A stretch of 64,000 nucleotides of DNA from Gammaproteobacteria bacterium LSUCC0112 (GTDB taxonomy: Bacteria; Pseudomonadota; Gammaproteobacteria; Pseudomonadales; Pseudohongiellaceae): the NCBI GenBank assembly GCA_004535785.1, contig SPIB01000001.1:1388175-1452174 (forward strand), given 5' to 3'. The notes under the pieces were generated by a model. It saw only the letters and a program-made list of their open reading frames with translations, did not search any database and was not told the origin of the DNA. Within the stretch, counting starts at the first letter, position 1. Each line of letters opens with the position of its first letter. The position numbers were made by a program, and so were the translations under genes. Below, one piece after another: positions 1-10,123 of this stretch.

Positions 1-1110
1 GCCATTGATGGTCACATCAAGCAGCACCGGTGCCGTAGGCGTATCGTAGTTCCAGACATCGTGTCGGACCAATTGATAGTGCCAGATACGCTCGCCAGTG
101 CTGGCATTCATGGCGATAATGCTGGTGCCAAACAAATTGTCGCCGGGTGCGTGACCGCCATAATAGTCAATGGTTGGCGGGTTAGTAACCGCATACACAA
201 TATTGTTTTCAAGATCGGCGGACAGCGGAGCCCAAGGAGATACTTCCCCCGTCAGATCACGTGGGTTGGGGATACCTTCCCAGGTTTCGATGCCGAACTC
301 ACCGGCCTCCGGGATGACATTGAATTTCCACTTGAATTCACCGGTTTTACCGTCGAACGCCAGAATATCGCCGGGGATGTTTTCAATACGCGTCTGGTTG
401 TAGCCCTGTTCGGCAGAGTTACCGACCACGACTGTGCCATTTACAAAGATGGGTGGCGACGAGGCGGTGATATAACCTTCTTCCAGCGGAATTCCGTAGT
501 ACGGGTCAAAGTCGTAACCCATATACCCGGCGATCAGGCGTTGCATGTCTACCACACCGGTTTCCGGGAATCCCTCAAGACCCACAGGGCCACCGAAACC
601 TTCCAGCGGCGCACCGGTTTCTGCATCCAGCGCAGTCAGGAAAAAGGCTGGGCTGATGATGTAAATCACGCCTTTGCCATCCACTTCACCATACCCTACG
701 CCCTTGCCATAGTCTTTGCGCATGGAGTATTCGTAACGGAAGGTATGTGGTTCGCGATAGGACCAGATGGTCTCGCCAGTCTCAGGGTCAATGGCGATGA
801 CATGTCGACGATCGCCAGCCACAGTATAGAGCTTGCCATTGACGTAGCTGGGGGTTGAGCGGCCGCTGCTGGCGTTAAAGCTTGCGCCGTCCCAGACCCA
901 GGCGGTTTCCAGTTGCGTAAAATTATCAGCGTTGATTTGTGTGGCAGGGGTGTAGCGAGTGTGCGCGTGATCACCGCCGAGGGTGACCCATTCAACCGTT
1001 TCCTGTTGTGCATGAGCTTGTGTGCTCAGGCCTATTCCGATCGCCAGCAAAGCTGCCAGTCTGCGCACGCCGACTAGCATGCCAGCACCGGCATGTTGTT
1101 TTGTTTTCAT
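1..1110 (-). CDS. PQQ-dependent (quinoprotein) dehydrogenase, C-terminus beyond window
   Basis: The reading frame is open from the ATG at 1110 to the window edge: 370 codons with no stop, so the C-terminal part is missing. It starts with a Sec-type signal peptide (basic N-terminus, then a hydrophobic stretch ending at THAHA-like residues), so the mature enzyme should be periplasmic. The body has beta-propeller blade repeats of the PQQ family, such as [37 protein letters not shown] and [13 protein letters not shown]. The family oxidises alcohols, aldoses or polyols and passes electrons to cytochrome c or quinone. The substrate cannot be told from this part. The ATG follows a CCAGGAG ribosome site. 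It is divergent from the monooxygenase at 1367, so 1111-1366 should hold both promoters; no convincing box stands out. Confidence 0.85.
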   Translation of the reverse strand, partial: MKTKQHAGAGMLVGVRRLAALLAIGIGLSTQAHAQQETVEWVTLGGDHAHTRYTPATQINADNFTQLETAWVWDGASFNASSGRSTPSYVNGKLYTVAGDRRHVIAIDPETGETIWSYREPHTFRYEYSMRKDYGKGVGYGEVDGKGVIYIISPAFFLTALDAETGAPLEGFGGPVGLEGFPETGVVDMQRLIAGYMGYDFDPYYGIPLEEGYITASSPPIFVNGTVVVGNSAEQGYNQTRIENIPGDILAFDGKTGEFKWKFNVIPEAGEFGIETWEGIPNPRDLTGEVSPWAPLSADLENNIVYAVTNPPTIDYYGGHAPGDNLFGTSIIAMNASTGERIWHYQLVRHDVWNYDTPTAPVLLDVTING

Positions 1111-1366
1111 TATTGTGGCTCCTGGTTTTTTTGTTTAGCCGAGGACTGGCTACCTGATTGACGCCATTCCCTGTGCCGCAGATTATGCCTGATCGAGCGA
1201 GCCTGCAAGTGTGAATTGTTACAGTCTGTGCATCGGCAACGAATAAGATTGGGCCGGGCAAATCAATTATTTTGTGAATATGTTCAGGTTTTGTGGGAGC
1301 AGGCATTAATTTTTGTATACTCGCGCACTATCCATTCATCTCAACTCGATTAAATATGGGGACATA

Positions 1367-2830
1367 ATGACATCAGGGCAAGGCGACACCATGGACGTGA
1401 TCATCATCGGCGCGGGACTTTCCGGTATTGGTGCCGCTGTGCACCTGCAGCAGCATTGTCCGGGCAAGTCCTATCTGATTCTGGAAGCGCGCTCAGCCAT
1501 AGGTGGCACCTGGGATCTGTTTCGATACCCCGGGATCCGATCAGACAGTGATATGCACACGTTGGGGTATAACTTCAAACCCTGGACGGCGGCCAAAGCC
1601 ATCGCCGATGGCCCATCGATACTGTCCTATGTCAATGAGACTGCACGCGAGCATGGCATCACACCGCACATCCGCTACCAGCACCAATTGCTGGCAGCAG
1701 ACTGGTCTGATAACAACGCGTGTTGGACCCTGACAGTGCGTACTCCACAGGGAGAGCAGCAACTGACTTGCCGCATGTTGCTGATGTGTTCCGGATACTA
1801 TAACTACGGGGATGCCTATACACCGGCGTTTGAGGGCAGAGAGTCATTCAACGGTGTGGTTGTTCATCCGCAACACTGGCCCGAGCATCTGGATTATCGT
1901 GGCAAGCGAGTGGCGATTATCGGGTCCGGAGCGACTGCCATGACGCTGGCACCTTCCATGGCTGAAGCGGCTGCCAGTGTAACGGTTATCCAACGCTCAC
2001 CAACGTACGTGGTATCACGGCCAGATCGTGATGCCATCGCAAATACCTTACGTAAGTTTCTGCCCGCGTCATGGGCCTATGCCATCACGCGATGGAAAAA
2101 TGTCGCGCTCAGCCAATATGTGTATCGACGATCACGTCAACAACCGGAAAAACTCAAACAACAATTACTGCATCTGGTGCGCAAGGAACTGGGTGATGAC
2201 TACGATGTTGAGAAGCACTTTACACCGCGCTACAACCCGTGGGATCAGCGGTTGTGTCTGGTGCCCAATGCCGATTTGTTCAAATCCATCAAGGCCGGCA
2301 AGACCACAATGGTCACTGAGCACATCAAAGGTTTTACCAGGCAGGGCATTGAACTGGCCAATGGCCAGGTTGTAGAGGCCGACATTATCGTGACAGCAAC
2401 CGGACTGACCTTGCAAGTTCTGGGCGGTGCGCAGTTCAGCAAAAACGGACAGAAACTGGACTTTGCCGAGACCTGGTCATACAAAGGCCTGATGTTTTCG
2501 GGTGTGCCCAATATGGTATTCACGTTTGGTTACATCAATGCTTCATGGACGTTGCGGGCTGATTTGATTGCTGAATTCTTCTGCCGTTTGATCAATGAAA
2601 TGGATCGCAGCAACAGCAAGGTCTGCAGTCCCGAGTTGCGACTCAGCGACATGGATATGCCCGCAAGGCCATTTATCGACGATTTTTCAGCAGGTTACAT
2701 GCAGCGCATGATGCACAGGTTTCCAAAACAAGGTGATAGGGAGCCGTGGCTGAATACCCAGAATTATGCAAGTGACCGCAAAATGCTGCGTCATGCACCG
2801 TTGAACGACGGCGTTATGCAGTTTTATTAA
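1367..2830 (+). CDS. Flavin-containing monooxygenase of Baeyer-Villiger type
   Basis: A 487-residue FAD/NADPH monooxygenase. The FAD site IIGAGLSG is at residues 13-20. It is followed by GGTWDLFRYPGIRSDSD and the fingerprint FNGVVVHPQHWP at about residues 161-172, which fits the FxGxxxHxxxWP signature of Baeyer-Villiger monooxygenases and related FMOs. A second Rossmann motif, VAIIGSGATA, binds NADPH. The family inserts oxygen next to ketones or oxidises N or S atoms; the substrate is unknown here. The ATG at 1367 sits 6 nt after a GGGG ribosome site. An upstream in-frame TTG at 1313 would add 18 residues and is less likely. With the PQQ dehydrogenase opposite, this may be a small oxidative catabolic locus, but that is inference. 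Confidence 0.87.
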   Translation: MTSGQGDTMDVIIIGAGLSGIGAAVHLQQHCPGKSYLILEARSAIGGTWDLFRYPGIRSDSDMHTLGYNFKPWTAAKAIADGPSILSYVNETAREHGITPHIRYQHQLLAADWSDNNACWTLTVRTPQGEQQLTCRMLLMCSGYYNYGDAYTPAFEGRESFNGVVVHPQHWPEHLDYRGKRVAIIGSGATAMTLAPSMAEAAASVTVIQRSPTYVVSRPDRDAIANTLRKFLPASWAYAITRWKNVALSQYVYRRSRQQPEKLKQQLLHLVRKELGDDYDVEKHFTPRYNPWDQRLCLVPNADLFKSIKAGKTTMVTEHIKGFTRQGIELANGQVVEADIIVTATGLTLQVLGGAQFSKNGQKLDFAETWSYKGLMFSGVPNMVFTFGYINASWTLRADLIAEFFCRLINEMDRSNSKVCSPELRLSDMDMPARPFIDDFSAGYMQRMMHRFPKQGDREPWLNTQNYASDRKMLRHAPLNDGVMQFY

Positions 2831-2850
2831 AGAAAGGAAATGAGGTGCTG

Positions 2851-3615
2851 TTATGAACGGGCAGCATCCACTGAGGCGATAACGGGCACATCCCGAGCAC
2901 CTTGATAGCCTTTTTCGAGGGCAGTCCAATGGCGTTGCTCAAAGTGGAAGTCAGCCGTGCGATTTTTCCATTTGTTCAACGAGCGACGCAGCCGGCTGAG
3001 ATTGCTTTGGCACCAGCTGTCATCGCTATGTTTATGCTGGATACTTTTATCAAAGTCGATCAGGAAAATCTGACCTTGATTGTTGAGCAGGATATTGCAG
3101 GCGTTGAGGTCGGCATGCTCGATAGCATTTCTGTGAAAGCGCCGGATAACCATGCCGATGGCTTCCCAGGATTTTTCGGACAAATTCTCGTTGCACAAAA
3201 CCTCGGTGAGCGTGCGTGAATTGGCAATCCGTTCAGCGATCATTTGTCCCTGATAACTAAATAGCGAGTTACGCTCACAACGCACCGCCACCGGTTTTGG
3301 CACCGGAAGCCCGAGCTCACGCATCGTGGCGAGCAATTCAAATTCGCGCCACATTCGGGTGCGACTCAAGCCATTAAAGAGATAGGTGCTTTTAACAAAT
3401 TTACCGAGCAAGCCACCGCGATGGTAGCGCTTGAGGATAAGCGGTTTGTGTTCGTGCTCAAAAAAAACCACGGTGCCACGGCCTTGTGAGTCAGTCGCAA
3501 CATCGGCAGACGCGGTAGCCAAGGGTTGCGAAAACAAATGATCCGGGAAGTCGCTGAAAACCGATTGGTTATACAGCACGTGAGTATTTTTATGGCGATA
3601 TTGGGTTGTTCTCAT
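2851..3615 (-). CDS. kdkA: 3-deoxy-D-manno-octulosonic acid (Kdo) kinase
   Basis: A 254-residue member of the WaaP/Kdo kinase family. It phosphorylates Kdo on lipid A at the cytoplasmic face of the inner membrane, a typical step where the Kdo transferase adds a single Kdo. The protein-kinase-like core is visible: KRYHRGG near the N-terminal lobe, the catalytic loop HADLNACNILLN, and the metal-binding LIDFDKS. An open frame continues upstream to 4080, but the ATG at 3615 gives the family's usual length and avoids overlap with the divergent gene at 3688. The Kdo transferase waaA is also in this window, at 18.5 kb. Confidence 0.87.
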   Translation of the reverse strand: MRTTQYRHKNTHVLYNQSVFSDFPDHLFSQPLATASADVATDSQGRGTVVFFEHEHKPLILKRYHRGGLLGKFVKSTYLFNGLSRTRMWREFELLATMRELGLPVPKPVAVRCERNSLFSYQGQMIAERIANSRTLTEVLCNENLSEKSWEAIGMVIRRFHRNAIEHADLNACNILLNNQGQIFLIDFDKSIQHKHSDDSWCQSNLSRLRRSLNKWKNRTADFHFEQRHWTALEKGYQGARDVPVIASVDAARS

Positions 3616-3687
3616 CACGTCGCTAGCTATGTTGTTATCCAGTCTTTGGGATGTTTTATATGGATACCCGACACACCGGAGATTACC

Positions 3688-4644
3688 TTGCCTTTTTCCG
3701 ATAAGATAGCGGTTTTTTACACGAAGCAGAACGAAGTGGATCAATATCAAGTACCTGAACCGCGCTGGAGTGATGGCATGCAAGGGCGTTTCCTGCGGCT
3801 TGCGGCCAGTGGCCTGGTGCCCGCGCGCTGGTTCCTGCCGGAGCTGCCATCTATTGAACAACGCGCTGCTCGCACTGGCCACCTGCAGTTGGAAATCGTC
3901 AGTCATTGCTGGCAATACGCCCACATGCTGGTTTATCAGCTCAGTTCGCTGGTGTTGTTCCCGCCACAGCAATGCACCGTGACCATGACGGTTTTTTTTG
4001 GTGAGGAGGACACAAAAACGGCAAACTTGCTGGCGCATTTTGGCGCCATGCAAGTACCGAATGTGGTCTGGAACTGGCAATGTCTGCCTCGTCAGGCGCT
4101 TTTTCGCCGCGCCATTGGCCGCAATATAGCCGCTCGACAGAGCAGGGCTGACTGGGTCTGGTTCACTGACTGTGATCTGTTGTTTCGCGCCGGCTGCCTC
4201 GACGGCCTGGCCGCTGCGTTGCAGGGCCGACGTGATGCGCTGGTATTTCCGTCGCGTGAGTATTGCACCGGTTTGCTGCCGTATGATGCACCCATTCTCC
4301 AGCCAGAGATGACTAATCCGGTGGCACTGGATGTAGACGAGCAGTTGTTTACCCGGTTTGAGCGAGATCGTGCGACCGGGCCATTACAAATTACCCACGG
4401 TGATGTCGCCAGAGCCGTGGGGTATTGCGAGTGCCTGCCGTATTACCAGCGTCCGTCGGATACCTGGTGTAAAGCCTACGAGGATCGCGCGTTTCGCTGG
4501 TTACTACGTTCACAAGGTGTGCCGCTGGATGTGCCCGGCGTGTATCGGATACGGCATGTGGCAAAAGGGCGTTACACCGGCAGTAAACTCAACACCGGCC
4601 TGCGCAGTAACCTGCGCAAGCTGGTTGCCCGCTTCAAAGGGTAG
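3688..4644 (+). CDS. Probable glycosyltransferase (GT-A like)
   Basis: About 318 residues. The segment WVWFTDCDLLFRAGCLDGLAAAL looks like the metal-binding DxD region of GT-A (family 2-like) glycosyltransferases, and CTVTMTVFFGEEDTKT resembles their first beta strand. No membrane segment is evident. I chose the TTG at 3688 because GGAG lies 6 nt upstream; the frame is open from 3526 and the next in-frame ATG is 3778, so the start is uncertain. Divergent from kdkA with about 70 bp between them, it may decorate LPS or another surface glycan. The assignment rests on motifs, not on a recognised subfamily. Confidence 0.65.
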   Translation: MPFSDKIAVFYTKQNEVDQYQVPEPRWSDGMQGRFLRLAASGLVPARWFLPELPSIEQRAARTGHLQLEIVSHCWQYAHMLVYQLSSLVLFPPQQCTVTMTVFFGEEDTKTANLLAHFGAMQVPNVVWNWQCLPRQALFRRAIGRNIAARQSRADWVWFTDCDLLFRAGCLDGLAAALQGRRDALVFPSREYCTGLLPYDAPILQPEMTNPVALDVDEQLFTRFERDRATGPLQITHGDVARAVGYCECLPYYQRPSDTWCKAYEDRAFRWLLRSQGVPLDVPGVYRIRHVAKGRYTGSKLNTGLRSNLRKLVARFKG

Positions 4645-4661
4645 GGCTAGTCAGCAGCGGT

Positions 4662-6002
4662 TCAGGGTTGGCCCCTGAGCATTTTCAAGCCAACCGCCCG
4701 GCTCTGTGCGAAACCTTTCCAGTAGGTATGTTGCGGATTGGGGATGCCCTCATGATTGAGGGAATAAACCGCCTCAGCACCATCTTCAAGCACGTCCAGA
4801 TACTCGCGCCGCTCGCTGATGCCTTTCAGGTGAAGATCCAGAAACGCGGTCACAAAGTGCTGGAGAATATTATTCATCAGCAACGTGTCCCAGACCCCAT
4901 CCGTATAGTGGCCAGCACCGGTTTGATCTTCCCTGCCGTAGAACTCGACCGGCAGCGGGATCGGTGCGGCGGCACTATGGCCAGCATTTTTGAATACCAG
5001 CATATAGCGATCGCTGTTCACCGCCTGATCAAAAATAGCTTTAATACCATTTTCGTACCCGGATGTTGTGTCAGCATCGCCCGCCACAAACAGAGAAGGT
5101 ACGGTCAGCCCTGCGAGGCCATCAGCGTCCCAGAAGCCATTGTTCATGCCCCAGGGGGCTATCGGTACGCCCGCCTTGATACGCGGATCGAGGGTGTCGC
5201 GAAAATCAACGTTGGACGCCGCAAAATCCTGCAACAAGCGATTCGGCGGAGAACCCAGAAAACCAACACCGGTTTCGCTGTAGCCTGCACCCAGATTGTT
5301 GACGGCACCATAACCGCCCATGGAGTAACCAATCAATCCGGTGTTATCCGCGTCGATCACACCTTGTAATGCATGGCCGCTTTCGGCGTTGATTGCCGCC
5401 ATCGCTGAAATCACAAAACGTTGATCAGGCGCGCGGTTGTAAAGCGTGCTGGTAATAATTTTCTGATCATCGTAGGTGCTGTCGGTATGATCAATGGAGA
5501 CAACCACATAACCTTTAGTGGCCAGATTTTCGCCCAGATGGCTCATCAGCATTCGGTTGCCTGGATATCCATGCGACAACACCACCAAGGGGAAGGGGCC
5601 CTCGGATGTCAACGCCGCCGCATCTCGCACTGCACGGCCATGCAGGGTGGCGGTCAGCGAGGTATTGCGTGTCAGCACCTGATAACTGCCCCCCGGTTGC
5701 TGCCCGTTGGCAAGTTGCGCGGGATACCAGACTTCAACGGTCAATGCACGGTCATACACCGGTGTTGGTTGTCCGGGACGCGCATTGAGCACGTCCGGCC
5801 GACCGGTATCAACCAGTTGCAGCGTTTGCACGCCAATCGAATAAGCACCGGGCTGCGCGAGTTCTGGCGCATCGGGACGCACCAGATCAATTCTGTTCGC
5901 AAACATCATCGGGGAAGGTGCTTGCGCGATGGTTTGATTACTGTTCATCAATGAACCACTTGTTAGTATCAGCAAGGCAAAAAAAGCGGATTTTTTAATC
6001 AT
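4662..6002 (-). CDS. Exported alpha/beta hydrolase (dienelactone hydrolase/PAF-acetylhydrolase-like)
   Basis: A 446-residue secreted alpha/beta hydrolase. The N-terminus from the ATG at 6002 is MIKKSAFFALLILTSG, a clear signal peptide. A longer frame from 6032 would place charged residues ahead of it. The oxyanion region PLVVLSHGYPGNR and the nucleophile elbow GYSMGGYGA are plain. SLFVAGDADTT is a candidate acid region and FKNAGHSAA a candidate catalytic His. PAF acetylhydrolases and dienelactone hydrolases share this layout; the natural substrate cannot be told. It is divergent from tal. Confidence 0.82.
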   Translation of the reverse strand: MIKKSAFFALLILTSGSLMNSNQTIAQAPSPMMFANRIDLVRPDAPELAQPGAYSIGVQTLQLVDTGRPDVLNARPGQPTPVYDRALTVEVWYPAQLANGQQPGGSYQVLTRNTSLTATLHGRAVRDAAALTSEGPFPLVVLSHGYPGNRMLMSHLGENLATKGYVVVSIDHTDSTYDDQKIITSTLYNRAPDQRFVISAMAAINAESGHALQGVIDADNTGLIGYSMGGYGAVNNLGAGYSETGVGFLGSPPNRLLQDFAASNVDFRDTLDPRIKAGVPIAPWGMNNGFWDADGLAGLTVPSLFVAGDADTTSGYENGIKAIFDQAVNSDRYMLVFKNAGHSAAAPIPLPVEFYGREDQTGAGHYTDGVWDTLLMNNILQHFVTAFLDLHLKGISERREYLDVLEDGAEAVYSLNHEGIPNPQHTYWKGFAQSRAVGLKMLRGQP

Positions 6003-6051
6003 AGGTAAGTCCACATGAATGGCTGAGGGCAACGGTACCCTGTTGAGACCA

Positions 6052-6081
6052 TTGACGTAAAGCCCTGGATTGAACCATATT
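6052..6081 (+). promoter_or_regulatory. Candidate sigma70 promoter for tal
   Basis: TTGACG at 6052-6057 and CATATT at 6076-6081 are separated by 18 bp and lie about 35 bp before the tal ATG. The -35 box is near consensus and the -10 box is weaker. Confidence 0.4.
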
Positions 6082-6115
6082 CAATTGCAATCAGCACTTT
6101 TCCCAGGGACCCAAC

Positions 6116-7063
6116 ATGAACAAGCTGCAAGCGCTAAAACAAATGACAACCGTGGTGGCAGATACTGGAGATGTAGATGCCATCAGCCGATTTACGCCAC
6201 AAGATGCGACAACCAATCCGTCGCTGATTCTGAATGCCGCGCGTCAGCCGCAATATGCTGCGCTGGTAGAAGACGCTATCAGTTTTGGTCAGCAAAATGG
6301 TGCTGGCACCGAGGCAAAACTTGATGCGGCACTGGATAAACTGGCGGTCAATTTTGGTGAGCGTATCACGCAGATAGTGCCGGGTTATGTCTCCACTGAA
6401 GCGGATGCCTGTTTGTCTTTTGATACGGAAGGCACGGTTCGCAAAGCCTATCGTTTGCTGGAGTTGTACTCACAGGCGGGGGTGGATACCGGGCGCATTC
6501 TGGTCAAAATTGCAGCAACGTGGGAAGGCATCCAGGCGGCACGCAAACTGGAACGCGAAGGTATCAAATGTAACCTGACCTTGCTGTTTGGATTCAATCA
6601 AGCGGTCGCAAGTGCTGAGGCTGGAGTGTTTCTGATTTCCCCATTTGTCGGTCGAATTCTCGACTGGTACAAAGCCAGTACCGGCAAGGAATACACGGCC
6701 GCCGACGATCCGGGTGTGTTGTCCGTTCAGCGTATCTATCGTTACTACAAAACGCACGGCTACCAGACGATTGTGATGGGTGCCAGCTTTCGTAACATGG
6801 GTGAAATCGAAGCCTTGGCCGGTTGTGACAGGCTTACCATTGCGCCTGCGTTGCTGGAGCAGCTGGAAAAAGATACATCGCCGCTGGTTCGCCAGCTGGA
6901 CCCATCGCAGCCCTGCAGCGATGCTCGCGTTAGCCTGCCTGAGGCCCATTTCCGTTGGCAATTGAATGAGGATGCGATGGCTACGGATAAACTGTCTGAG
7001 GGCATCCGCAAGTTTCATGCAGATTACCTGTCGCTCAGGAAGCTGCTGGCAGAGAGAATCTGA
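6116..7063 (+). CDS. tal: Transaldolase
   Basis: A 315-residue TalB-type transaldolase, full length for the family. It moves a dihydroxyacetone unit between sedoheptulose-7-P and glyceraldehyde-3-P in the cytoplasmic non-oxidative pentose phosphate pathway. The N-terminal DATTNPSLI motif holds one catalytic Asp. The Schiff-base lysine is in [14 protein letters not shown], and [11 protein letters not shown] and [12 protein letters not shown] follow as expected. AGGGA lies upstream of the ATG. It converges on wrbA across a long palindrome. It may cooperate with the phosphoketolase-like/nucleotide operon at 24 kb, though nothing in the sequence links them directly. Confidence 0.97.
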   Translation: MNKLQALKQMTTVVADTGDVDAISRFTPQDATTNPSLILNAARQPQYAALVEDAISFGQQNGAGTEAKLDAALDKLAVNFGERITQIVPGYVSTEADACLSFDTEGTVRKAYRLLELYSQAGVDTGRILVKIAATWEGIQAARKLEREGIKCNLTLLFGFNQAVASAEAGVFLISPFVGRILDWYKASTGKEYTAADDPGVLSVQRIYRYYKTHGYQTIVMGASFRNMGEIEALAGCDRLTIAPALLEQLEKDTSPLVRQLDPSQPCSDARVSLPEAHFRWQLNEDAMATDKLSEGIRKFHADYLSLRKLLAERI

Positions 7064-7110
7064 CGCTCGAACGAGGGACTTTCTGCCTCTTGAGTATTAG
7101 ACGGCACAAG

Positions 7111-7291
7111 CATCAGGCCGGTGGGTGAGTAGCGGACCAATCAGGCCGCGCCTATCCTCTGAATGACCGACCGGATAAACGCGAGCACTGTTCGACTTCG
7201 CAAGGCGCATCGCGCATGAGGAGGAGTTGCGCAGCGTCGGTCGGCCATTCAGAGGATGCGGCCGGTCTGCTACTCACCCAACGGCCTGATG
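7111..7291. repeat. Long imperfect inverted repeat between tal and wrbA
   Basis: The left arm at 7111-7172 and right arm at 7239-7291 are inverted copies with few mismatches and about 9 extra bases in the left arm. The central 66 bases contain GAGC...TGAGGA with roughly the spacing seen in the palindrome family at 42-54 kb, so this may be a diverged relative, but the inner helices do not fit well. The stretch 7064-7377 between the convergent tal and wrbA genes holds nothing else recognisable. It may act as a transcription barrier for both genes. Confidence 0.75.
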
Positions 7292-7377
7292 CGCACTCTG
7301 TCAGAGTATGTGCACCTTGCAGAGGGATACTTTCTTTTGCAACGTGGTCTTCCTCTGACAAATATCCACCTCTGACA

Positions 7378-7977
7378 TCAGACAGACAGTTTTACAGCAA
7401 TCTCAGCTACCCGCTTGCCCTGATGCCGTGCAATCGCCAACTCACGCTGATCCGGCTGCCGTGACCCATCACCACCGGCTATTGTGGTCGCACCATACGG
7501 TGTGCCGCCACTGACGGAAGAAATATCAAACAACTCTGGCGTGGTATACCCCAGCGGGACGATGGTCATGCCGTGGTGCGCCAACGTTGTCCACGTCGAG
7601 GTAATGGTCATTTCCTGGCCGCCGCCCGTTCCGGTAGATGCAAATACGCTGGCTACTTTACCAGCCAAGGCGCCCCTGGCCCACAAACCGCCGGTCTGGT
7701 CCAGAAAGTTTCTCATCTGCGCAGACATATTGCCAAAACGCGTGGGGACACCAAAAATGATGGCATCATAGTCTCCGAGCTCGCCGGGACTGGCAATCTC
7801 AGCGGCTTGTTCGATTTTGCCACCGGCGTTTTTGAATACCTCGGCTGGCATGGTCTCCGGGACGCGTTTGATGGTAACCTGTACGCCCGGCACACTGGCG
7901 GCACCCGCAGCAACGGCTGCTGCCATGGTTTCGATGTGTCCGTACATGGAGTGATAAAGCACGAGTACATTTGTCAT
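7378..7977 (-). CDS. wrbA: NAD(P)H:quinone oxidoreductase, WrbA type IV
   Basis: A 199-residue flavodoxin-like quinone reductase, the usual WrbA length. It reduces quinones by two electrons using NAD(P)H and FMN, protecting against redox cycling in the cytoplasm. The FMN phosphate loop is [12 protein letters not shown] at the N-terminus. [22 protein letters not shown] and [11 protein letters not shown] are the characteristic WrbA segments, and [20 protein letters not shown] is the C-terminal signature. A GGAGA ribosome site precedes the ATG. It is divergent from sppA. Confidence 0.96.
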   Translation of the reverse strand: MTNVLVLYHSMYGHIETMAAAVAAGAASVPGVQVTIKRVPETMPAEVFKNAGGKIEQAAEIASPGELGDYDAIIFGVPTRFGNMSAQMRNFLDQTGGLWARGALAGKVASVFASTGTGGGQEMTITSTWTTLAHHGMTIVPLGYTTPELFDISSVSGGTPYGATTIAGGDGSRQPDQRELAIARHQGKRVAEIAVKLSV

Positions 7978-8153
7978 TTCATGGGTCTCCTTGGAATTCA
8001 GCAGAATTGACTGGCAGCAAGGACAAATTCCTTACTGTTTTAATCGCATGAAGACAGATTAGATGAAACAACGTCGATGAATGATGCAATTATCCCCGGC
8101 AATCGATCGTATATATCGATATTGAACGTCCCCTCTACAAGAGCAAAACTCGC

Positions 8154-10043
8154 ATGAGCGCATTCTTTTCCCTGTTAGGCCGAATCATCGACGCACTGGG
8201 ACTGTTTATCGGTCGTTTGCTGTTTGTGCTGCTTCTGGTTGTGGTGTTGTTTCTGATTTTTGCCGAACCTGATGCGCCGCAGGTGCCGTCAGAGTCCGCA
8301 TTGGTGCTTGCGCCGGCTGGCGTGATCAGTGAAGAGGTTCCGATTGCCACAGCCACAGATCTGCTGCTTGGCAGTGGCGTTATGGGCGGGTCCTTGCTTC
8401 ACGATCTGTTGGTGGCATTGGATCGGGCAGCGACGGATGACCGTATCAAGGCACTGGTCATCGATACACGCGATCTGGTGAGCATCAGCCCTGCACAAAT
8501 GGAGACGCTCGGTAACGCGCTGGAGCTTTTTAAAGCCAGTGGAAAACCTGTTTACGCCTGGGGAGAATCGTTTAACCAGCAGCAATATGCGCTAGCGTCG
8601 TATGCCGACAGCATAATGTTGCACCCGATGGGCAGCGTGCTGCTCAATGGTTATGGCGGCAGCCAGCTGTTCTTTCGTGATCTGTTGGAACGTTTGAATG
8701 TCACGGTGCATATTTTCAGGGTCGGGGAGTTCAAGTCGGCCTCGGAACCCTACACACGCATGGATATGTCACCGGAGTCCCGTGCGGACAGCCAGTCTCT
8801 GGTCGATGCGCTGTGGGGACGATACCTCGACCGCGTTGCTGCCAATCGTGAAATGCCGGCAGAGGTATTTCAAATGTACGCCGATCAGTTTGCGCAACGA
8901 CTCCTCACGGCGAACGGCGATATGGCGCGCGTCGCCTTTGAAGCCGGTCTGGTTGATAACATCGCTGGCGCCGAGAGCTTCAGGCGTCAGGTCGCAGCAA
9001 CCGTCGGTGTTCAGGATGGCAGCTTCCGGCAAATTCACTTTGAAGACTATTTGTATGCCAGTGCGGTCACTGAGCTTGCGGTGACTGATCAGGTTGGTGT
9101 CATTGTTGCACAAGGCACCATTATGCCGGGCGAACAGGCACCCGGCATCATTGGTGCAGATTCCACCGTTGAACTGATCCGGCAGGCTCAGCAAAACGAC
9201 GCCATCCGATCGGTTGTGCTCAGAATCGACTCGCCGGGCGGTTCAGCGATTGCCTCGGAAGAGATTAGAGCGGCGTTGGTTCAACTGCAACAGTCAGGCA
9301 AACCTGTGGTGGTGTCGATGGGAGGGACCGCTGCATCCGGTGGCTACTGGATCGCTGCTACCGCCGATGAAATCTGGGCATCACCCGCCACCATCACCGG
9401 TTCGATTGGTGTGATTGGCATGATTCCAACGTTTGAAAATGCGCTGGATTATCTGGGTGTGGGTGTTGATGGCGTGGGCACAACGGCTTTGTCACGCGCA
9501 GGCGATCCGCTCAATGGATTAAATGACACCATGCAAATGATTTATCAGAGCAATGTAGAGGATGCCTATCGCCGCTTTCTGCAACTGGTTGCCGACGGGC
9601 GTAACATGAGTGTTCCTGAGGTGGATGCCATTGCACAAGGTCGCGTGTGGACCGGCGAGCAAGCGCTGGGTTTGGGCTTGGTCGACTCTTTGGGAGACCT
9701 TGAACAGGCAATTAATGCAGCCGCGCAATTGGCGGGACTGAATGAGTGGCAAAGTGTTTACCTGCAACGCCCGTTAAGCCCCAGCGAACAATTCCTGATT
9801 CAGATAATGGATACCATGGGCGCAACACAAGTGACTGCCACGTTACAGAATTCTCTGGGGCTGGCAGCTTCGCAAGGTCAACAGACTCAGCTTGAATCGC
9901 TGCTGGGGGTGGCGTTATCCGCATTGCCACCCACGCTTCGCTGGCATTGGTCAGCGATGCTGAGTGTGTTGCTTCCATCCAATCAAGGCACGGGGCAATT
10001 ACGGTTGATGATGGTATGTGATACCTGTACAGGCATTCATTAA
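8154..10043 (+). CDS. sppA: Signal peptide peptidase SppA, 67-kDa type
   Basis: A 629-residue, two-domain serine protease of the inner membrane that degrades cleaved signal peptides in the periplasm. One N-terminal membrane segment (about residues 14-38, rich in Leu and Val) anchors it. Lys194 in GEFKSASEPYTR and Ser395 in GGTAASGGYWIAA match the Ser/Lys dyad, with the lysine in the N-terminal repeat and the serine in the C-terminal repeat as in E. coli. PGGSAIASEEIR and GSIGVIGMIP are further family motifs. It is followed by the unrecognised membrane gene at 10124, probably in the same transcript. Confidence 0.95.
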   Translation: MSAFFSLLGRIIDALGLFIGRLLFVLLLVVVLFLIFAEPDAPQVPSESALVLAPAGVISEEVPIATATDLLLGSGVMGGSLLHDLLVALDRAATDDRIKALVIDTRDLVSISPAQMETLGNALELFKASGKPVYAWGESFNQQQYALASYADSIMLHPMGSVLLNGYGGSQLFFRDLLERLNVTVHIFRVGEFKSASEPYTRMDMSPESRADSQSLVDALWGRYLDRVAANREMPAEVFQMYADQFAQRLLTANGDMARVAFEAGLVDNIAGAESFRRQVAATVGVQDGSFRQIHFEDYLYASAVTELAVTDQVGVIVAQGTIMPGEQAPGIIGADSTVELIRQAQQNDAIRSVVLRIDSPGGSAIASEEIRAALVQLQQSGKPVVVSMGGTAASGGYWIAATADEIWASPATITGSIGVIGMIPTFENALDYLGVGVDGVGTTALSRAGDPLNGLNDTMQMIYQSNVEDAYRRFLQLVADGRNMSVPEVDAIAQGRVWTGEQALGLGLVDSLGDLEQAINAAAQLAGLNEWQSVYLQRPLSPSEQFLIQIMDTMGATQVTATLQNSLGLAASQGQQTQLESLLGVALSALPPTLRWHWSAMLSVLLPSNQGTGQLRLMMVCDTCTGIH

Positions 10044-10123
10044 CCGATCAGCGACGGTGATTGCTGCAAACTTTTGCAGCCCGGGCTCCGACCAAGCAGT
10101 ATTCCATATTGAGGAGTGCGCAG

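Noticed and set aside
61-858. 265-codon plus-strand open frame at the window start
   Set aside because: It is antisense to the PQQ dehydrogenase, which has clear propeller motifs and a signal peptide; the plus-strand product has no recognisable motif.
3616-4080. N-terminal extension of the Kdo kinase frame
   Set aside because: It would add 155 residues with no kinase motif and overlap the divergent glycosyltransferase; the ATG at 3615 gives the family length.
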